From Frigidibacter sp. RF13 (GTDB lineage Bacteria; Pseudomonadota; Alphaproteobacteria; Rhodobacterales; Rhodobacteraceae): a stretch of DNA of 64,000 nucleotides. Location: the NCBI RefSeq assembly GCF_026626305.1, contig NZ_JAPNUE010000010.1, forward strand, positions 1 through 64,000, in the 5' to 3' direction. The first letter of the stretch is position 1. The number at the start of each line of letters is the position of its first letter. The notes beneath the pieces are model-generated. The model saw only the letters and a program-made list of their open reading frames with translations, was not told the DNA's origin and searched no databases. This document shows, one piece after another, positions 18,150 through 27,700 of this stretch. The position numbers were made by a program, and so were the translations under genes.

Positions 18150-19148
18150 ATGGCGAAGCAGGACAGCTCAGCATCATACTGGTTCGACAGGGACAATGAT
18201 CCGGCAGCGCAAGCCGCAGAGCCCGCCCGCAGACGGTCGCTCTCGCCGCTCAACCTGTTCGCCCGCAAGCTCCGGGCCCGCGAAGAGCAGCAGGGCACCG
18301 AGGGGGCTGAGGCGACGGTCGAGCGCCCGCTTGATGCACCGGCAGAGGTTGAGGCGCCCGCCCCTGTAGCGGCCGCGACCGAAGCGGAAACCCCTGAAAT
18401 GGCCGCCCCCGAGGTGGTCGCCGAGGCTGCGCCAGTCGCTGATCCTGTGGCTTCGATGGAAAAGGAAGCAGCGCCATCCGATGGCCCGATGCCTGATGCG
18501 ATGACCGCGGCCGCGATCCTCGCCGCCGTGCGTGCACCGGAGCCGGAGGCCGCGCCTGAGCCGGTGGTCGCCGAGGTCAAACCCGTCACAGCGGCAACCG
18601 CCGAGCCGGAAGTGAAGCCCGTTCAGGATGCCGCGCCGGAGCCCGCCGCAGAGGCCGCGCCCGAACCCGGACCTTCCCGCCGGTCGAGCCGCGTGAAGAC
18701 CACCTTCCTTGGCTTTGAACATTCCGATGGTCGCGTCGTAGATGTCTTTGCCCGCGACGATGCCGCCGCCGCCCCCGCAGCTGCCGCGCCGCAGGTCGAC
18801 CGGGTTATGTATCCGGTGGGCTGGCTCGCGATTGTCGACGGACCCGGCCGCGGCAATTCCATCGCGCTTCAGGCGGGCGTCTCGCAGATCGGCCGCGGCG
18901 ACGACCAGGCCATCCAGCTGAATTTCGGCGATATGGCGATTTCGCGCTCCAATCACGCCGCCATCGCCTTCGACCATGAAGACCGCCGATTCTACCTCGG
19001 CCATGGCGGCAAGACCAATATCGTGCGGCTGAACGGCAAGCCGGTCCTGTCGACCGAAGCGCTGGAAAGCGGCGACAAGATCCGTATCGGCGAAACCACC
19101 TTGCGGTTCGTGGCGCTCTGCGGCCCCGATTTCCACTGGACGACCTGA
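18150..19148 (+). CDS. FHA-domain protein
   Basis: The 332-aa protein has a disordered Ala/Glu/Pro-rich N-terminal part (to about residue 215) and a C-terminal FHA domain. Phosphothreonine-binding marks are IGRGDD (near residue 248), a serine-histidine pair in ISRSNHAAIAF (near 266) and VRLNGKPV (near 290). FHA domains bind phosphothreonine peptides, so it is the likely reader of the upstream kinase. The N-terminal RRRSLSPLNLFARK segment could be a phosphorylation or docking site. No membrane segment is seen. Confidence 0.85.
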   Translation: MAKQDSSASYWFDRDNDPAAQAAEPARRRSLSPLNLFARKLRAREEQQGTEGAEATVERPLDAPAEVEAPAPVAAATEAETPEMAAPEVVAEAAPVADPVASMEKEAAPSDGPMPDAMTAAAILAAVRAPEPEAAPEPVVAEVKPVTAATAEPEVKPVQDAAPEPAAEAAPEPGPSRRSSRVKTTFLGFEHSDGRVVDVFARDDAAAAPAAAAPQVDRVMYPVGWLAIVDGPGRGNSIALQAGVSQIGRGDDQAIQLNFGDMAISRSNHAAIAFDHEDRRFYLGHGGKTNIVRLNGKPVLSTEALESGDKIRIGETTLRFVALCGPDFHWTT

Positions 19149-19164
19149 GGCGGGACCCCAGCAG

Positions 19165-19932
19165 ATGATGTATGACGTTGCAGCAGCCGCCAGCAAAGGT
19201 CGGCGTGACTATCAGGAAGACGCCGTCGCGATCGACTTTCCCGAACGCGAGGGCCGGGGGTTCATCGTCCTTGCCGACGGCATGGGCGGCCATCAGGCGG
19301 GCGATATTGCCAGCCGCCTCGTCGTGTCGGAGATCGCCGAATTCCTCAAGGACAAGCTCTATGAGGACGAGGTGAACGAAGGGGGCATCCCCGAGATACT
19401 CAAGGAAGCGACGCTGGCCGCCAACGCCTCGATCGCCTCCTATGTCAAACGCAACCGCAATGTCGCGGGCATGGGCACCACGCTTGTGCTGCCAGTGCTG
19501 GCCGACGGACATCTCTACTGGGTGTCAGTGGGCGACTCGCCGCTTTATGTCTTCGACGGTGAGGATCTGCGCCAGGTGAACGAGGATCACTCGCTTGGGC
19601 CACAGATCGACATGATGGTCAAGTCGGGCATGCTCGACCCCGAAAAGGGCCGCAACCATCCCGACCGGAACTGCCTGACCTCGGTCCTGATGGGTTCGGC
19701 GATCGCCAAGATCGACTGCAACAAGCCACCGCTGGCGCTGCGCAAGGGTCATATCGTGATCGTGTCGAGCGACGGTCTGCAGTTCCTGACCGACGAGGAA
19801 ATTCACAAGATCGTCCGTGAACATCAGAACGCCCGCAGCAGCGACCTCGTGGACGCGCTGATGACGGCGGTCGAGAAGCTCGACGATCCCGACCAAGACA
19901 ATGTGTCGTTCGCGGTAATCAAAGTCACCTGA
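19165..19932 (+). CDS. PP2C-family Ser/Thr protein phosphatase
   Basis: This 255-aa single-domain PPM phosphatase probably removes phosphates placed by the kinase two genes upstream. Metal-binding motifs are complete: RRDYQEDAV (residues 14-22), LADGMGGHQ (36-44), GMGTTLVLP, VGDSPLYVF, VSSDGLQFL and DQDNVSFAVI at the end. It begins 16 bases after the FHA gene, so kinase, FHA and phosphatase form one unit. The same trio occurs in the phosphorylation switch of type VI secretion systems, but no type VI structural genes lie in this window. Confidence 0.9.
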   Translation: MMYDVAAAASKGRRDYQEDAVAIDFPEREGRGFIVLADGMGGHQAGDIASRLVVSEIAEFLKDKLYEDEVNEGGIPEILKEATLAANASIASYVKRNRNVAGMGTTLVLPVLADGHLYWVSVGDSPLYVFDGEDLRQVNEDHSLGPQIDMMVKSGMLDPEKGRNHPDRNCLTSVLMGSAIAKIDCNKPPLALRKGHIVIVSSDGLQFLTDEEIHKIVREHQNARSSDLVDALMTAVEKLDDPDQDNVSFAVIKVT

Positions 19933-20042
19933 TGGCAGCCGCCCAGGACCCCACAAGCAAGAACGCCGAATTGACCGCTTTCAGCCCCAATGCTGCCCAG
20001 CACGGGTGTAACGAGCAGGTCTCGGACGAGGAGAAGAAGACG

Positions 20043-21269
20043 ATGAAACTCATCACCCGCGCTGCCCCCGCCGCCTGTCTGGCGATGCTTCTGGGATCAA
20101 GCGCAGCACTGGCACAACAGGCCTGCGAAACTTACGAGGTCAAGCGCGGCGACAACCTGCGCAATATCGCCCGCGCCGCTTATGGCGATCCCGACCTCTA
20201 TCGCAAGATCTATGATGCCAATGTCGATGTGATCGGTGCCAAGGCTGACCTGATCGAGGTCGGCGCGAAGCTGAACTTGCCCTGTGCCGACGGCGCGGCG
20301 GTCGCCGCGGTTGCCGAGGCGTCGCCTGCCGCGACCGAGGAAGCTGCACTCTCCGAGACCGCGGAAGCGGCGACTGAAACTGTCGACGCAGTGGCCGAGG
20401 CGGTTGATGCGCCTGCCGCCGAAGTGACGCCTGCCCCCGAGCCCGAAGTCGTGGCCGAGGCAGCTCCTGCCGCCCCGGAAAGCGCTCCGGCCGCGCCTGC
20501 GCCCCAGGCGTCGGTCAGGCCGCTTGCCCTTGTGACCGGCAATGATTACGCGCCTTTCACCGACGAAACGCTGCCGGGCGGCGGCATGTTCACCCAGCTG
20601 GTCGAAATGGCGATGTTCCGCGCCGATCCCGGTCGCGCCTATTCGCTGACCTTCATCAACGACTGGCAGGCCCATCTCGACGCACTTCTGCCGAGCCATG
20701 CCTATGACCTGACCTTCCCCTGGTCGCGCCCGAACTGCGAGGCCCCGGAAACCCTGTCGGCAGGCGATCTGGGCCGTTGCCAGAATTTCGAATTCTCGCA
20801 GCCCTTCTATGAGGTCGTCGACGGTTTCTTCTCTCGCGCCGATAGCGAGATCGCGGCCGCCACGACCTATGACGAATATATGGGCAAGCGCATCTGCCGC
20901 CCCGAAGGTTATTCGACCGGGGTTCTTGATGGCGCGGGCCTTACAATGGACGTGGTCCAGGTCGTCCGCCCGGTGAAGGTCGCGGATTGCTTTAACATGC
21001 TGATGAAGGGCGAGGTCGATCTCGTCGCCCTCGATACGACCGTTGCGGCCGACGAGATCGCGGAAATCGGCCTGACCGGCCAGATCAGCGAGAACCCGCA
21101 GCTTTCCTCGGTGAAGACGCTGCATGTGATCGCGCACAAATCGAACCCAGAGGCGGTCGCGGCGCTCGACCTTCTCAACCAGGGCATCCTCGAGATGTAC
21201 GAATCCGGCGAGTGGTACGATGTCGTTTCCACCGCGCTGAAAAACGAACAGAAGCTTGGCCAGAACTGA
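20043..21269 (+). CDS. Secreted LysM plus solute-binding-protein fusion, copy 1
   Basis: The 408-aa protein has a signal peptide (MKLITRAAPAACLAML, cut after ALA near residue 22). A LysM domain follows (YEVKRGDNLRNIARAAYG with NLPC, residues 28-78), then an Ala/Pro/Glu linker of about 80 residues and a bacterial family 3 solute-binding domain (LALVTGNDYAPFT to the end). LysM binds peptidoglycan, so a receptor-like domain is anchored to the cell wall. The start was set at 20043 because GAGGAG lies 10 bases upstream and a signal peptide begins there; the frame is open back to the PP2C stop. No ABC permease is nearby, so transport is unlikely. Confidence 0.78.
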   Translation: MKLITRAAPAACLAMLLGSSAALAQQACETYEVKRGDNLRNIARAAYGDPDLYRKIYDANVDVIGAKADLIEVGAKLNLPCADGAAVAAVAEASPAATEEAALSETAEAATETVDAVAEAVDAPAAEVTPAPEPEVVAEAAPAAPESAPAAPAPQASVRPLALVTGNDYAPFTDETLPGGGMFTQLVEMAMFRADPGRAYSLTFINDWQAHLDALLPSHAYDLTFPWSRPNCEAPETLSAGDLGRCQNFEFSQPFYEVVDGFFSRADSEIAAATTYDEYMGKRICRPEGYSTGVLDGAGLTMDVVQVVRPVKVADCFNMLMKGEVDLVALDTTVAADEIAEIGLTGQISENPQLSSVKTLHVIAHKSNPEAVAALDLLNQGILEMYESGEWYDVVSTALKNEQKLGQN

Positions 21270-21407
21270 GAGAGATGGCCACCCCGATCTTGAAATCTGT
21301 ACTCCGAACAGCTCCCGCGTAACCAGTTCGCTCTGCCCAGAGCACCCCACAGCTGAACCAACCTTTTCCAGGGCCGCCCTGGACCACGACTGCAAAGGAC
21401 CATGACA

Positions 21408-22505
21408 ATGACCAAACTGTCTGCAGCCTCCAAACGCCTCCTGGCGACAGCCGTCGTCACGATCGCCTTGCCGATCGGGGCGAATGCTCAGGAAGCCTGC
21501 TCCAAATATACGGTGAAGGCGGGCGACAGCCTCGGCTCCATCGCGCTTGCCGCTTATGGCAGCTATGACTACCAGATCATCTTCAACGCCAACCGCGAGA
21601 CGCTGGCCGGCAATCCCAACAACCTCACCGAGGGGCTCGAGCTGGCGCTTCCCTGCGAGGACGGGCGTCTGTCGGCCGACCAGGATCTCGCTGCCAGCCT
21701 GCAGGAAAAAGAGCAGGCAGCCGCGACGACGAAGAAGAAATCGAACAGCTATCAGCCGCCCTTGAAGTTCGTGACCGGCAATGGCTGGGCGCCCTTCACC
21801 TCGAAGGACCTTGAGGGTGGCGGCATCCTGACCCGGATCGCCACAACCGCGCTGCAGCGCGGCGGCAACGACCGCGAATCCAAGGTGGGCTGGGTTGACG
21901 ACTGGCAGTCGCACATCGACGTGCTGCTGCCGAGCGGTGCCTTCGATATCTCGATCGCCTGGGAACAGCCCGACTGCTCCAAGCTCGACATCCTGTCGGA
22001 AGAAAGCGTGAAGCGCTGCACCGACTTCGACTTCTCGCTGCCGATCTATGAAGTGGCGCAAAGCTTCTTCACTCTGAACGACAACAAGTATGTCGATGCG
22101 AAGAGCTTCACCGAGTATCAGGGCGCGAAGATCTGCCGCCCGGCGGCCTGGGGCTCTGCGGACCTCGAAGTCGAAGGTCTGGTCGCGCCATTCATCGAGA
22201 TGGTGCGCCCGAAGGACCCGATCGACTGCGCCAACCTGCTGCTTGAGGGCAAGGTCGATGTCTATTCGATCGAGCTTGAGACCGCGACGGCGAACTTCGA
22301 GGAGCTCGGTGCCTCCGACAAGGTGACGCTGAACCCCTATAACGCGAAGTTCACCTCCTACCAGCTGATGACATCGAAGACCAACCCGCGCGGCCGCGTC
22401 TATCTCTCGATGCTGAACAAGGGCATCGCCGAGATGCGTGAATCGGGCGAATGGTACGACATCGTCGCCACCGGTCTGGCCGAATACAACAAGCTCGGCC
22501 AGTAA
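21408..22505 (+). CDS. Secreted LysM plus solute-binding-protein fusion, copy 2
   Basis: The 365-aa protein is a paralogue of the preceding gene, with the same order: signal peptide (ending IGANA), LysM (KYTVKAGDSLGSIALAAYG), a short charged linker (KEQAAATTKKKS) and a family 3 solute-binding domain (FVTGNGWAPFT to the end). Shared stretches include DDWQSHIDVLLP (NDWQAHLDALLP in copy 1), KICRP (RICRP in copy 1) and MRESGEWYDIV. The linker is much shorter than in copy 1. ATG 21408 has AAAGGAC at good spacing; ATG 21402 is possible. A strong terminator follows directly, ending the module. Confidence 0.78.
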   Translation: MTKLSAASKRLLATAVVTIALPIGANAQEACSKYTVKAGDSLGSIALAAYGSYDYQIIFNANRETLAGNPNNLTEGLELALPCEDGRLSADQDLAASLQEKEQAAATTKKKSNSYQPPLKFVTGNGWAPFTSKDLEGGGILTRIATTALQRGGNDRESKVGWVDDWQSHIDVLLPSGAFDISIAWEQPDCSKLDILSEESVKRCTDFDFSLPIYEVAQSFFTLNDNKYVDAKSFTEYQGAKICRPAAWGSADLEVEGLVAPFIEMVRPKDPIDCANLLLEGKVDVYSIELETATANFEELGASDKVTLNPYNAKFTSYQLMTSKTNPRGRVYLSMLNKGIAEMRESGEWYDIVATGLAEYNKLGQ

Positions 22506-22526
22506 CTTTCGATCCTGTGAGATGAG

Positions 22527-22553
22527 AAGGGCGGCACGACGTGCCGCCCTTTT
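22527..22553 (+). terminator. Rho-independent terminator ending the GTPase/kinase module
   Basis: AAGGGCGGCAC and GTGCCGCCCTT form a perfect 11-bp stem with loop GAC, followed by TT and further T-rich sequence. It lies 22 bases after the last LysM-SBP stop. Confidence 0.88.
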
Positions 22554-22590
22554 CGTTGTGATCGCACCCCGCACATCCTCGGGCACATCG

Positions 22591-22619
22591 TTTCTCGTCG
22601 GGGGCGGGCCCCCGAGAAA
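22591..22619 (-). terminator. Hairpin downstream of the glycosyltransferase, possible terminator
   Basis: TTTCTCG pairs with CGAGAAA around an inner GGGGC/GCCCC stem with a three-base bulge. It lies 31 bases beyond the stop of the minus-strand glycosyltransferase. There is no clear U tract, so it may be a transcript-end stabiliser instead of an intrinsic terminator. Confidence 0.4.
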
Positions 22620-22649
22620 TGCACGCAGTGCTCGATGAGGACGCTGCCT

Positions 22650-23873
22650 CTAGGGCTGCGCAGCAATGTCTTCGACGAAACGGATAAGGCGCGGAAGGCA
22701 GACCTGGCGCAGGTCGTAGGTCTCAATTGCGGTCGCCCGCGCCGCGGCTCTGAGCGGATCGTCGCGGGTCGGGTCCGCAAGGGCGGCGATCAACGCCGTG
22801 GACCAGCCCTCGACATCGAAGAAATCGACGAGCCGCCCGTTTACCCCGTCCCGGATCACTTCCTCGACCGGCCCGGTGCGCGAGCCTATGACGAGCGCCC
22901 CGGCGCTCATTGCCTCGATCATCGACCAGGACAGGACGAAGGGATAGGTCAGATAGGCATGGACCCGCGTCACCTGCATGAGTGACAGGAAGGACGCACG
23001 CGGCACCTTGCCGGTGAAATGGACGCGCGTGAGGTCGAGCCGGTCCTTCACCTCGTCGAGGAAGATCTGCTTCCAGGTGCCGCTTTGCGGCGCGCGGCCA
23101 TAGCTTTGCCCCTCGCCGCCGACGATCACCACTTGTGCGTCTGGCCGGGCCGCCATCACCGCAGGCAGCGCCCGCATGAAGATATGATAGCCCCGGTAGG
23201 GTTCGAGATTGCGGTTGAGGAAGGTCAGCACCTCGTCCCCGGCACGGAGCACGGGCTTGCCTTCACCGGGGGAGAATTCCGCCGTCGGATCGGGGCTGAC
23301 CTCGTCCGTATCGACCCCGTCATGGATCACCGTGATCTTGTCGCGCAGAAGCGGCGGAAAGCTCCCCGCCTGCCATGCGGTCGGCGATTGCGCCGCATCG
23401 GCGTCGATCATGCTTTGCAGGATATGCGCCGCCCGCGCCGTCGTCGCCATCCGCGCCTTCAGATCAGTCTGCTGGAACTCCGGGTCGAAATCGGAATCGA
23501 GCCCGCGCGAGCGGTAGACAAGTTCGGCATAGTTGATGATCCTGGCCTCGGGCCAGATCTCGCGCAGAAACAGCATCTCGCCCCAGCCGTTATGGCCGAA
23601 GATCACGTCCGGCACGAACCCCGTGCGCTCGCGCAGCTGCGAACACGCCCCGCCCACCATCTCGCCGCAGGCGACCATGTCGGCGAAGGTGGCGCCGATG
23701 CCTTTCAGGCGGTTCTTCACCGGGCTTTTGTAATACAGCGTCCGGACCGGCGTCGGGTTGGCCTTGTTCGCCACATCGGCGAGCGCCAGCACCTCATGCC
23801 CGCGCGCCACAAGCGCCGGGGCCAGGTGCTTGAACTGGCCGGGGAAGTTCTGGTGGATGAAGAGGATCTTCAT
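22650..23873 (-). CDS. GT4-family glycosyltransferase
   Basis: The 407-aa cytosolic protein has the two-Rossmann GT-B layout. The N-terminal strand-loop [21 protein letters not shown] includes the acceptor-side G-x-F-K-H motif. The C-terminal half carries LNRNLEPYRGYHIFMRALP, VIVGGEG and the nucleotide-sugar E-x7-E-like segment SWSMIEAMSAGALVIGSRTGPVEE. It begins at an ATGA overlap with the stop of yejF, so it is translated with the Yej transporter. Donor and acceptor are unknown; a cell-surface polysaccharide role is possible. Confidence 0.82.
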   Translation of the reverse strand: MKILFIHQNFPGQFKHLAPALVARGHEVLALADVANKANPTPVRTLYYKSPVKNRLKGIGATFADMVACGEMVGGACSQLRERTGFVPDVIFGHNGWGEMLFLREIWPEARIINYAELVYRSRGLDSDFDPEFQQTDLKARMATTARAAHILQSMIDADAAQSPTAWQAGSFPPLLRDKITVIHDGVDTDEVSPDPTAEFSPGEGKPVLRAGDEVLTFLNRNLEPYRGYHIFMRALPAVMAARPDAQVVIVGGEGQSYGRAPQSGTWKQIFLDEVKDRLDLTRVHFTGKVPRASFLSLMQVTRVHAYLTYPFVLSWSMIEAMSAGALVIGSRTGPVEEVIRDGVNGRLVDFFDVEGWSTALIAALADPTRDDPLRAAARATAIETYDLRQVCLPRLIRFVEDIAAQP

Positions 23874-25471
23874 TCCGCCGCCTTCCGGTCGGCGAGGGCG
23901 GCGGCGAGGAGCGTCTGGGTATAGGGGTGCTGGGGATTGTCGAAGATCTCTGCCCCCGTACCGCTTTCCACGATATCGCCCCGGTGCATCACCGCGATCC
24001 GGTGCGAGAGCGCCCGGACGACGCGCAGGTCATGGCTGATGAACAGGTAGGCGAGCCCGTGCCGCTTCTGCAGATCGCGCAACAGCTCCACGATCTGCAC
24101 CTGCACCGTCATGTCGAGCGCCGAGGTGGGCTCGTCCAGCACCACGACCTTCGGCCGCAGGATCATCGCGCGGGCGATCGCGATGCGCTGCCGCTGACCG
24201 CCGGAAAATTCGTGCGGATAGCGGCCCATCATCGCCGGGTCGAGCCCGACCTCGGCCATGATCTCGGCCACCATCTCGCGCCGGTCGCGGCCGGGGTCGA
24301 CGCCATGCACGCCCAGGCCCTCGGCGATGATCTCCTCGGCGGTCATGCGCGGCGACAGGCTGCCGTAGGGGTCCTGAAAGACGATCTGCATGTCGCGCCT
24401 GAGGCGCCTCAGATCGCGCGCGCGCCACTTGCTGATATCCTCGCCCATGTAGATCACGGGCCCGTCCGCCTGGATCAGCCGCATGATGCCAAGTGCAAGC
24501 GTGGTCTTGCCCGATCCGCTTTCGCCCACGATGCCCAGCGTCTCGCCCGCGCGCACGCTGACAGAGGCGGCATTCACCGCCTTCACATGGCCGACGACGC
24601 GCTTCAGTAACCCCTTCTCGATGGGAAACCAGATGCGCAGATTTTCGGTTCGGATCACCTCGGGCGCGTCTGCGGCGACGGGGTCGGGCGTCCCGTGTGG
24701 CTCTGCCGCCAGCAGCTTCTGCGTATAGGGATGTTGCGGGTTGCCGAAAATCTCGGCCACCCGCCCCTGTTCGACGATCTCGCCCGTCTGCATCACCGCC
24801 ACCCGGTCGGCGATGCGCCGCACGATGCCGAGGTCGTGGCTGATGAAGATCATCGACAGCCCTTCGCGCGCCTTGAGGTCCGCCAGAAGATCGAGGATCT
24901 GCGCCTGGATCGTCACATCGAGCGCGGTCGTGGGTTCGTCGGCGATCAGCAGGTCCGGCCCGTTCGCCAGCGCCATCGCGATCATCACGCGCTGGCGCTG
25001 GCCACCCGACAGCTGGTGCGGATAGGCACCCAGACGGCTGGCCGGATCGGCGATGCCGACCTTTTCCAGAAGCTCGACGATCCGCGCCCGCGCGCCTTGG
25101 CCGGTCACGCCCTGATGCAGTGCGAGGCTTTCGCCCAGCTGCTTCTCGATCGTGTGCAGCGGGTTCAGCGATGTCATCGGCTCCTGGAAGATGAAGCTGA
25201 TCTCATTGCCGCGCACGCGGCGCAGCGCCGCCTCGCCCGCGCCCAGAAGCGCGCGCCCCTGCCAGGTCGCGCTGCCGCTGATTTCGGCATTGCCGCCGAC
25301 GAGCCCGACGACCGAGAGGGCGCTGACCGACTTGCCCGATCCGCTTTCGCCGACGATGGCCAAAGTCTCGCCCTTCGCCACCTCGAAACTCACGCCCTTC
25401 ACGGCGGGGATCACCCGTCCGTCCTGACGGAAGCTGACATGCAGCCCCTTGACCTTCAGAAGCGCTGTCAT
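23870..25471 (-). CDS. yejF: Oligopeptide-type ABC transporter ATP-binding protein, double ATPase (YejF-like)
   Basis: The 533-aa protein fuses two ABC ATPase domains in one chain, as in E. coli YejF. Each half has Walker A GESGSGK[ST], a signature (LSGGQRQR in the first, FSGGQRQR in the second) and Walker B ([16 protein letters not shown]). The segment [17 protein letters not shown] between the halves and [13 protein letters not shown] at the end are typical of peptide transporters. It powers YejBE import. Its start overlaps the yejE stop by four bases. Confidence 0.92.
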   Translation of the reverse strand: MTALLKVKGLHVSFRQDGRVIPAVKGVSFEVAKGETLAIVGESGSGKSVSALSVVGLVGGNAEISGSATWQGRALLGAGEAALRRVRGNEISFIFQEPMTSLNPLHTIEKQLGESLALHQGVTGQGARARIVELLEKVGIADPASRLGAYPHQLSGGQRQRVMIAMALANGPDLLIADEPTTALDVTIQAQILDLLADLKAREGLSMIFISHDLGIVRRIADRVAVMQTGEIVEQGRVAEIFGNPQHPYTQKLLAAEPHGTPDPVAADAPEVIRTENLRIWFPIEKGLLKRVVGHVKAVNAASVSVRAGETLGIVGESGSGKTTLALGIMRLIQADGPVIYMGEDISKWRARDLRRLRRDMQIVFQDPYGSLSPRMTAEEIIAEGLGVHGVDPGRDRREMVAEIMAEVGLDPAMMGRYPHEFSGGQRQRIAIARAMILRPKVVVLDEPTSALDMTVQVQIVELLRDLQKRHGLAYLFISHDLRVVRALSHRIAVMHRGDIVESGTGAEIFDNPQHPYTQTLLAAALADRKAAE

Positions 25472-26574
25472 CGGAAGGTCTTTCTCGGGTCGAAGGCATC
25501 GCGCACGCCTTCGAAGATGAAGACCAGAAGCGACAGCATGATCGCGAAGGTGAAGAAGGCGGTGAAGCCAAGCCAGGGTGCCTGCAGGTTCTGCTTGGCC
25601 TGCTGGGTAAGCTCGCCGAGCGAGGGCAGGTTCGACGGCAGGCCGAAGCCCAGAAGATCAAGCGCGGCAAGGCTGCCGATAGCACCAGTGACCATGAAGG
25701 GCAGGAATGTCAGCGTTGCCACCATAGCGTTCGGTAGCACATGGCGGAACATGATCACCCGGTCGGGCACGCCAAGGGCGCGGGCAGCGCGGACATATTC
25801 GAAATTCCGCGCCCGCAGGAATTCGGCGCGCACCACGCCCACCAACCCGGTCCATCCGAAAAGGATCGAAAGCCCGACCAGAAGCCAGAAGGACCGCCCG
25901 AGAATCGCGAACAGGATGATGATGACATAAAGCGTTGGTGTCCCGCTCCATATCTCGATGATCCGTTGAAAGATCAGGTCGGTGCGCCCGCCGAAATAGC
26001 CCTGAACCGCGCCGGCAGCGATGCCAAGCGCCGACGCGCCGGTGGTGACGATCAGCGCATAGAAGACCGAAAGGCGGAAACCATAGATGATGCGCGCCAG
26101 CACGTCGCGGGCGGTATCGTCGGTGCCAAGCCAGTGGACGCTGTCGGGCGGCGAAGGCGCGCGACCGACATTGTCGACGGTGGTGTAGCTGAAGGGGATC
26201 GGTGGCCAGAGGATATAACCTTTCTCGACCGCCGCGCCCGCGACCTCGCCATCCGCGGCATCGGCGATGATGCCTTCGGGATCGTCCCAGCAGTCCTGCA
26301 ACCCGCCCGTGAGGATCAGGCACTGGACCTCTGCGTCCTTGTAGACCGCTTCGGTCCTGAAATCGCCGCCGAAGGCGGTTTCGGGATAGAAGCGGTAGAT
26401 CGGCGTGAACCACTCGCCCTTGTAGCGCACAAGGATCGGCTTTTCGTTGGCGATCACCTCGGCGAAAAGTGAAAGGCCGAACAGCACGAGGAAGATCCAG
26501 AACGACCAAAGGGCGCGGCGGTTGGCCTTGAAATTGCGCAGGCGGCGTTGGTTGAGGGGGGAAAGACGGATCAT
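25468..26574 (-). CDS. yejE: Peptide ABC transporter permease YejE-like
   Basis: The 368-aa inner-membrane protein has an N-terminal membrane helix ([19 protein letters not shown]), a large periplasmic insert (residues 50-140), then a DppC-type permease core. The insert and the [14 protein letters not shown] start are characteristic of YejE. The EAA-like loop is [22 protein letters not shown]. It pairs with YejB. Its start overlaps the yejB stop. Confidence 0.9.
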   Translation of the reverse strand: MIRLSPLNQRRLRNFKANRRALWSFWIFLVLFGLSLFAEVIANEKPILVRYKGEWFTPIYRFYPETAFGGDFRTEAVYKDAEVQCLILTGGLQDCWDDPEGIIADAADGEVAGAAVEKGYILWPPIPFSYTTVDNVGRAPSPPDSVHWLGTDDTARDVLARIIYGFRLSVFYALIVTTGASALGIAAGAVQGYFGGRTDLIFQRIIEIWSGTPTLYVIIILFAILGRSFWLLVGLSILFGWTGLVGVVRAEFLRARNFEYVRAARALGVPDRVIMFRHVLPNAMVATLTFLPFMVTGAIGSLAALDLLGFGLPSNLPSLGELTQQAKQNLQAPWLGFTAFFTFAIMLSLLVFIFEGVRDAFDPRKTFR

Positions 26575-27659
26575 CCGGCGCGGCTTTCGAAATCGATGCG
26601 CGGATCGACCACCACATACATCAGATCGCTGATGATGCCGACGACAAGGCCCAGAAGCCCGAATGTGTAGAGCGTGCCGAAGACCACCGGATAGTCGCGT
26701 TGCACCGCCGCCTCGAACCCCATCCGCCCCAATCCGTCGAGCGAGAATAGCACTTCGATCAGGAGACCCCCGCCGAAGAGGACCGAAATGATCAGCGCCG
26801 GAAAGCCCGCGATCACCAGAAGCATTGCATTACGGAAGACATGGCCGTAAAGCACGCGCCCCTCGCTCAGGCCCTTCGCCCGCGCCGTCATCACATATTG
26901 CTTGTTGATCTCGTCAAGGAAGCTGTTCTTGGTCAGAAGCGTCAGCGTGGCGAAGCCCGAGATGGTCATGGCGATCGTCGGCAGCGTGATATGCCAGAAA
27001 TAGTCACCGATCTTGGCCAGAAGGCTGAGGTCATCCCAATTGTCCGAGGTCAGGCCGCGCAGGGGGAAGATCTTCCAGTAGCTGCCGCCCGCGAAAAGGA
27101 CGATCAGGAGGACCGCGAACAGGAACCCCGGGATCGCGTAGCCCACGATGATGGCGCCCGAGGTCCAGGTATCGAACGGTGTGCCGTCCTTCACCGCCTT
27201 GCGAATCCCCAGGGGGATCGACACGAGATAGGCCAGAAGCGTGGACCAGAGGCCGAGCGAGATCGAGACCGGCATCTTTTCCAAGACAAGGTCGATGACC
27301 GAGATCGAGCGGAAATAGCTCTCTCCGAAATCGAAGCGCAGATACTTGCCCATCATGTCGAAGAAGCGGACATAGGCGGGCTTGTCGAACCCGTACTGCT
27401 TTTCCAGTTTCTCGATGAACTCGGGCGGCAGGCCGCGGGCACCGGCATATTTCTCGTCGCCGAAGGAATCCTCGATCCCGGCATCCGCGCCGGTGCCGCC
27501 GGTCACGGATTTCAGCACATCGCCCTGACCTTCCAACTTGGCGATCATCTGTTCGATCGGTCCGCCGGGCACGAACTGGGTCAGGGCGAAATTCACCAGC
27601 ATGATCCCGATCAGCGTCGGAATCGTCAGAAGCAACCTGCGCAGGATATAGGCGCCCAT
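26571..27659 (-). CDS. yejB: Peptide ABC transporter permease YejB-like
   Basis: The 362-aa protein begins [19 protein letters not shown], the standard start of DppB-type permeases, and has a FVPGGP motif after the first helix. A cytoplasmic loop [21 protein letters not shown] contacts the ATPase. The extended insert after helix 1 (residues 45-95) is a YejB trait. Forty-one bases separate it from yejA upstream. Confidence 0.9.
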   Translation of the reverse strand: MGAYILRRLLLTIPTLIGIMLVNFALTQFVPGGPIEQMIAKLEGQGDVLKSVTGGTGADAGIEDSFGDEKYAGARGLPPEFIEKLEKQYGFDKPAYVRFFDMMGKYLRFDFGESYFRSISVIDLVLEKMPVSISLGLWSTLLAYLVSIPLGIRKAVKDGTPFDTWTSGAIIVGYAIPGFLFAVLLIVLFAGGSYWKIFPLRGLTSDNWDDLSLLAKIGDYFWHITLPTIAMTISGFATLTLLTKNSFLDEINKQYVMTARAKGLSEGRVLYGHVFRNAMLLVIAGFPALIISVLFGGGLLIEVLFSLDGLGRMGFEAAVQRDYPVVFGTLYTFGLLGLVVGIISDLMYVVVDPRIDFESRAG

Positions 27660-27700
27660 CTATCCGCTGCTCTTTCCCCGGCCCGCGCCTTTTCCAGCGC

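Noticed and set aside
15931..19932. Kinase, FHA and PP2C genes as part of a type VI secretion locus
   Set aside because: Type VI systems use the same trio, but no Tss structural gene, Hcp, VgrG or ClpV lies in the window.
20043..22505. The two family 3 binding proteins as amino-acid ABC transporter receptors
   Set aside because: No permease or ATPase gene is adjacent, and each protein carries a LysM domain, which argues for wall attachment.
20097..22586. An 829-codon open frame on the minus strand opposite the LysM proteins
   Set aside because: It runs across a terminator and two clear secreted proteins on the plus strand, and its composition is that of an antisense shadow.
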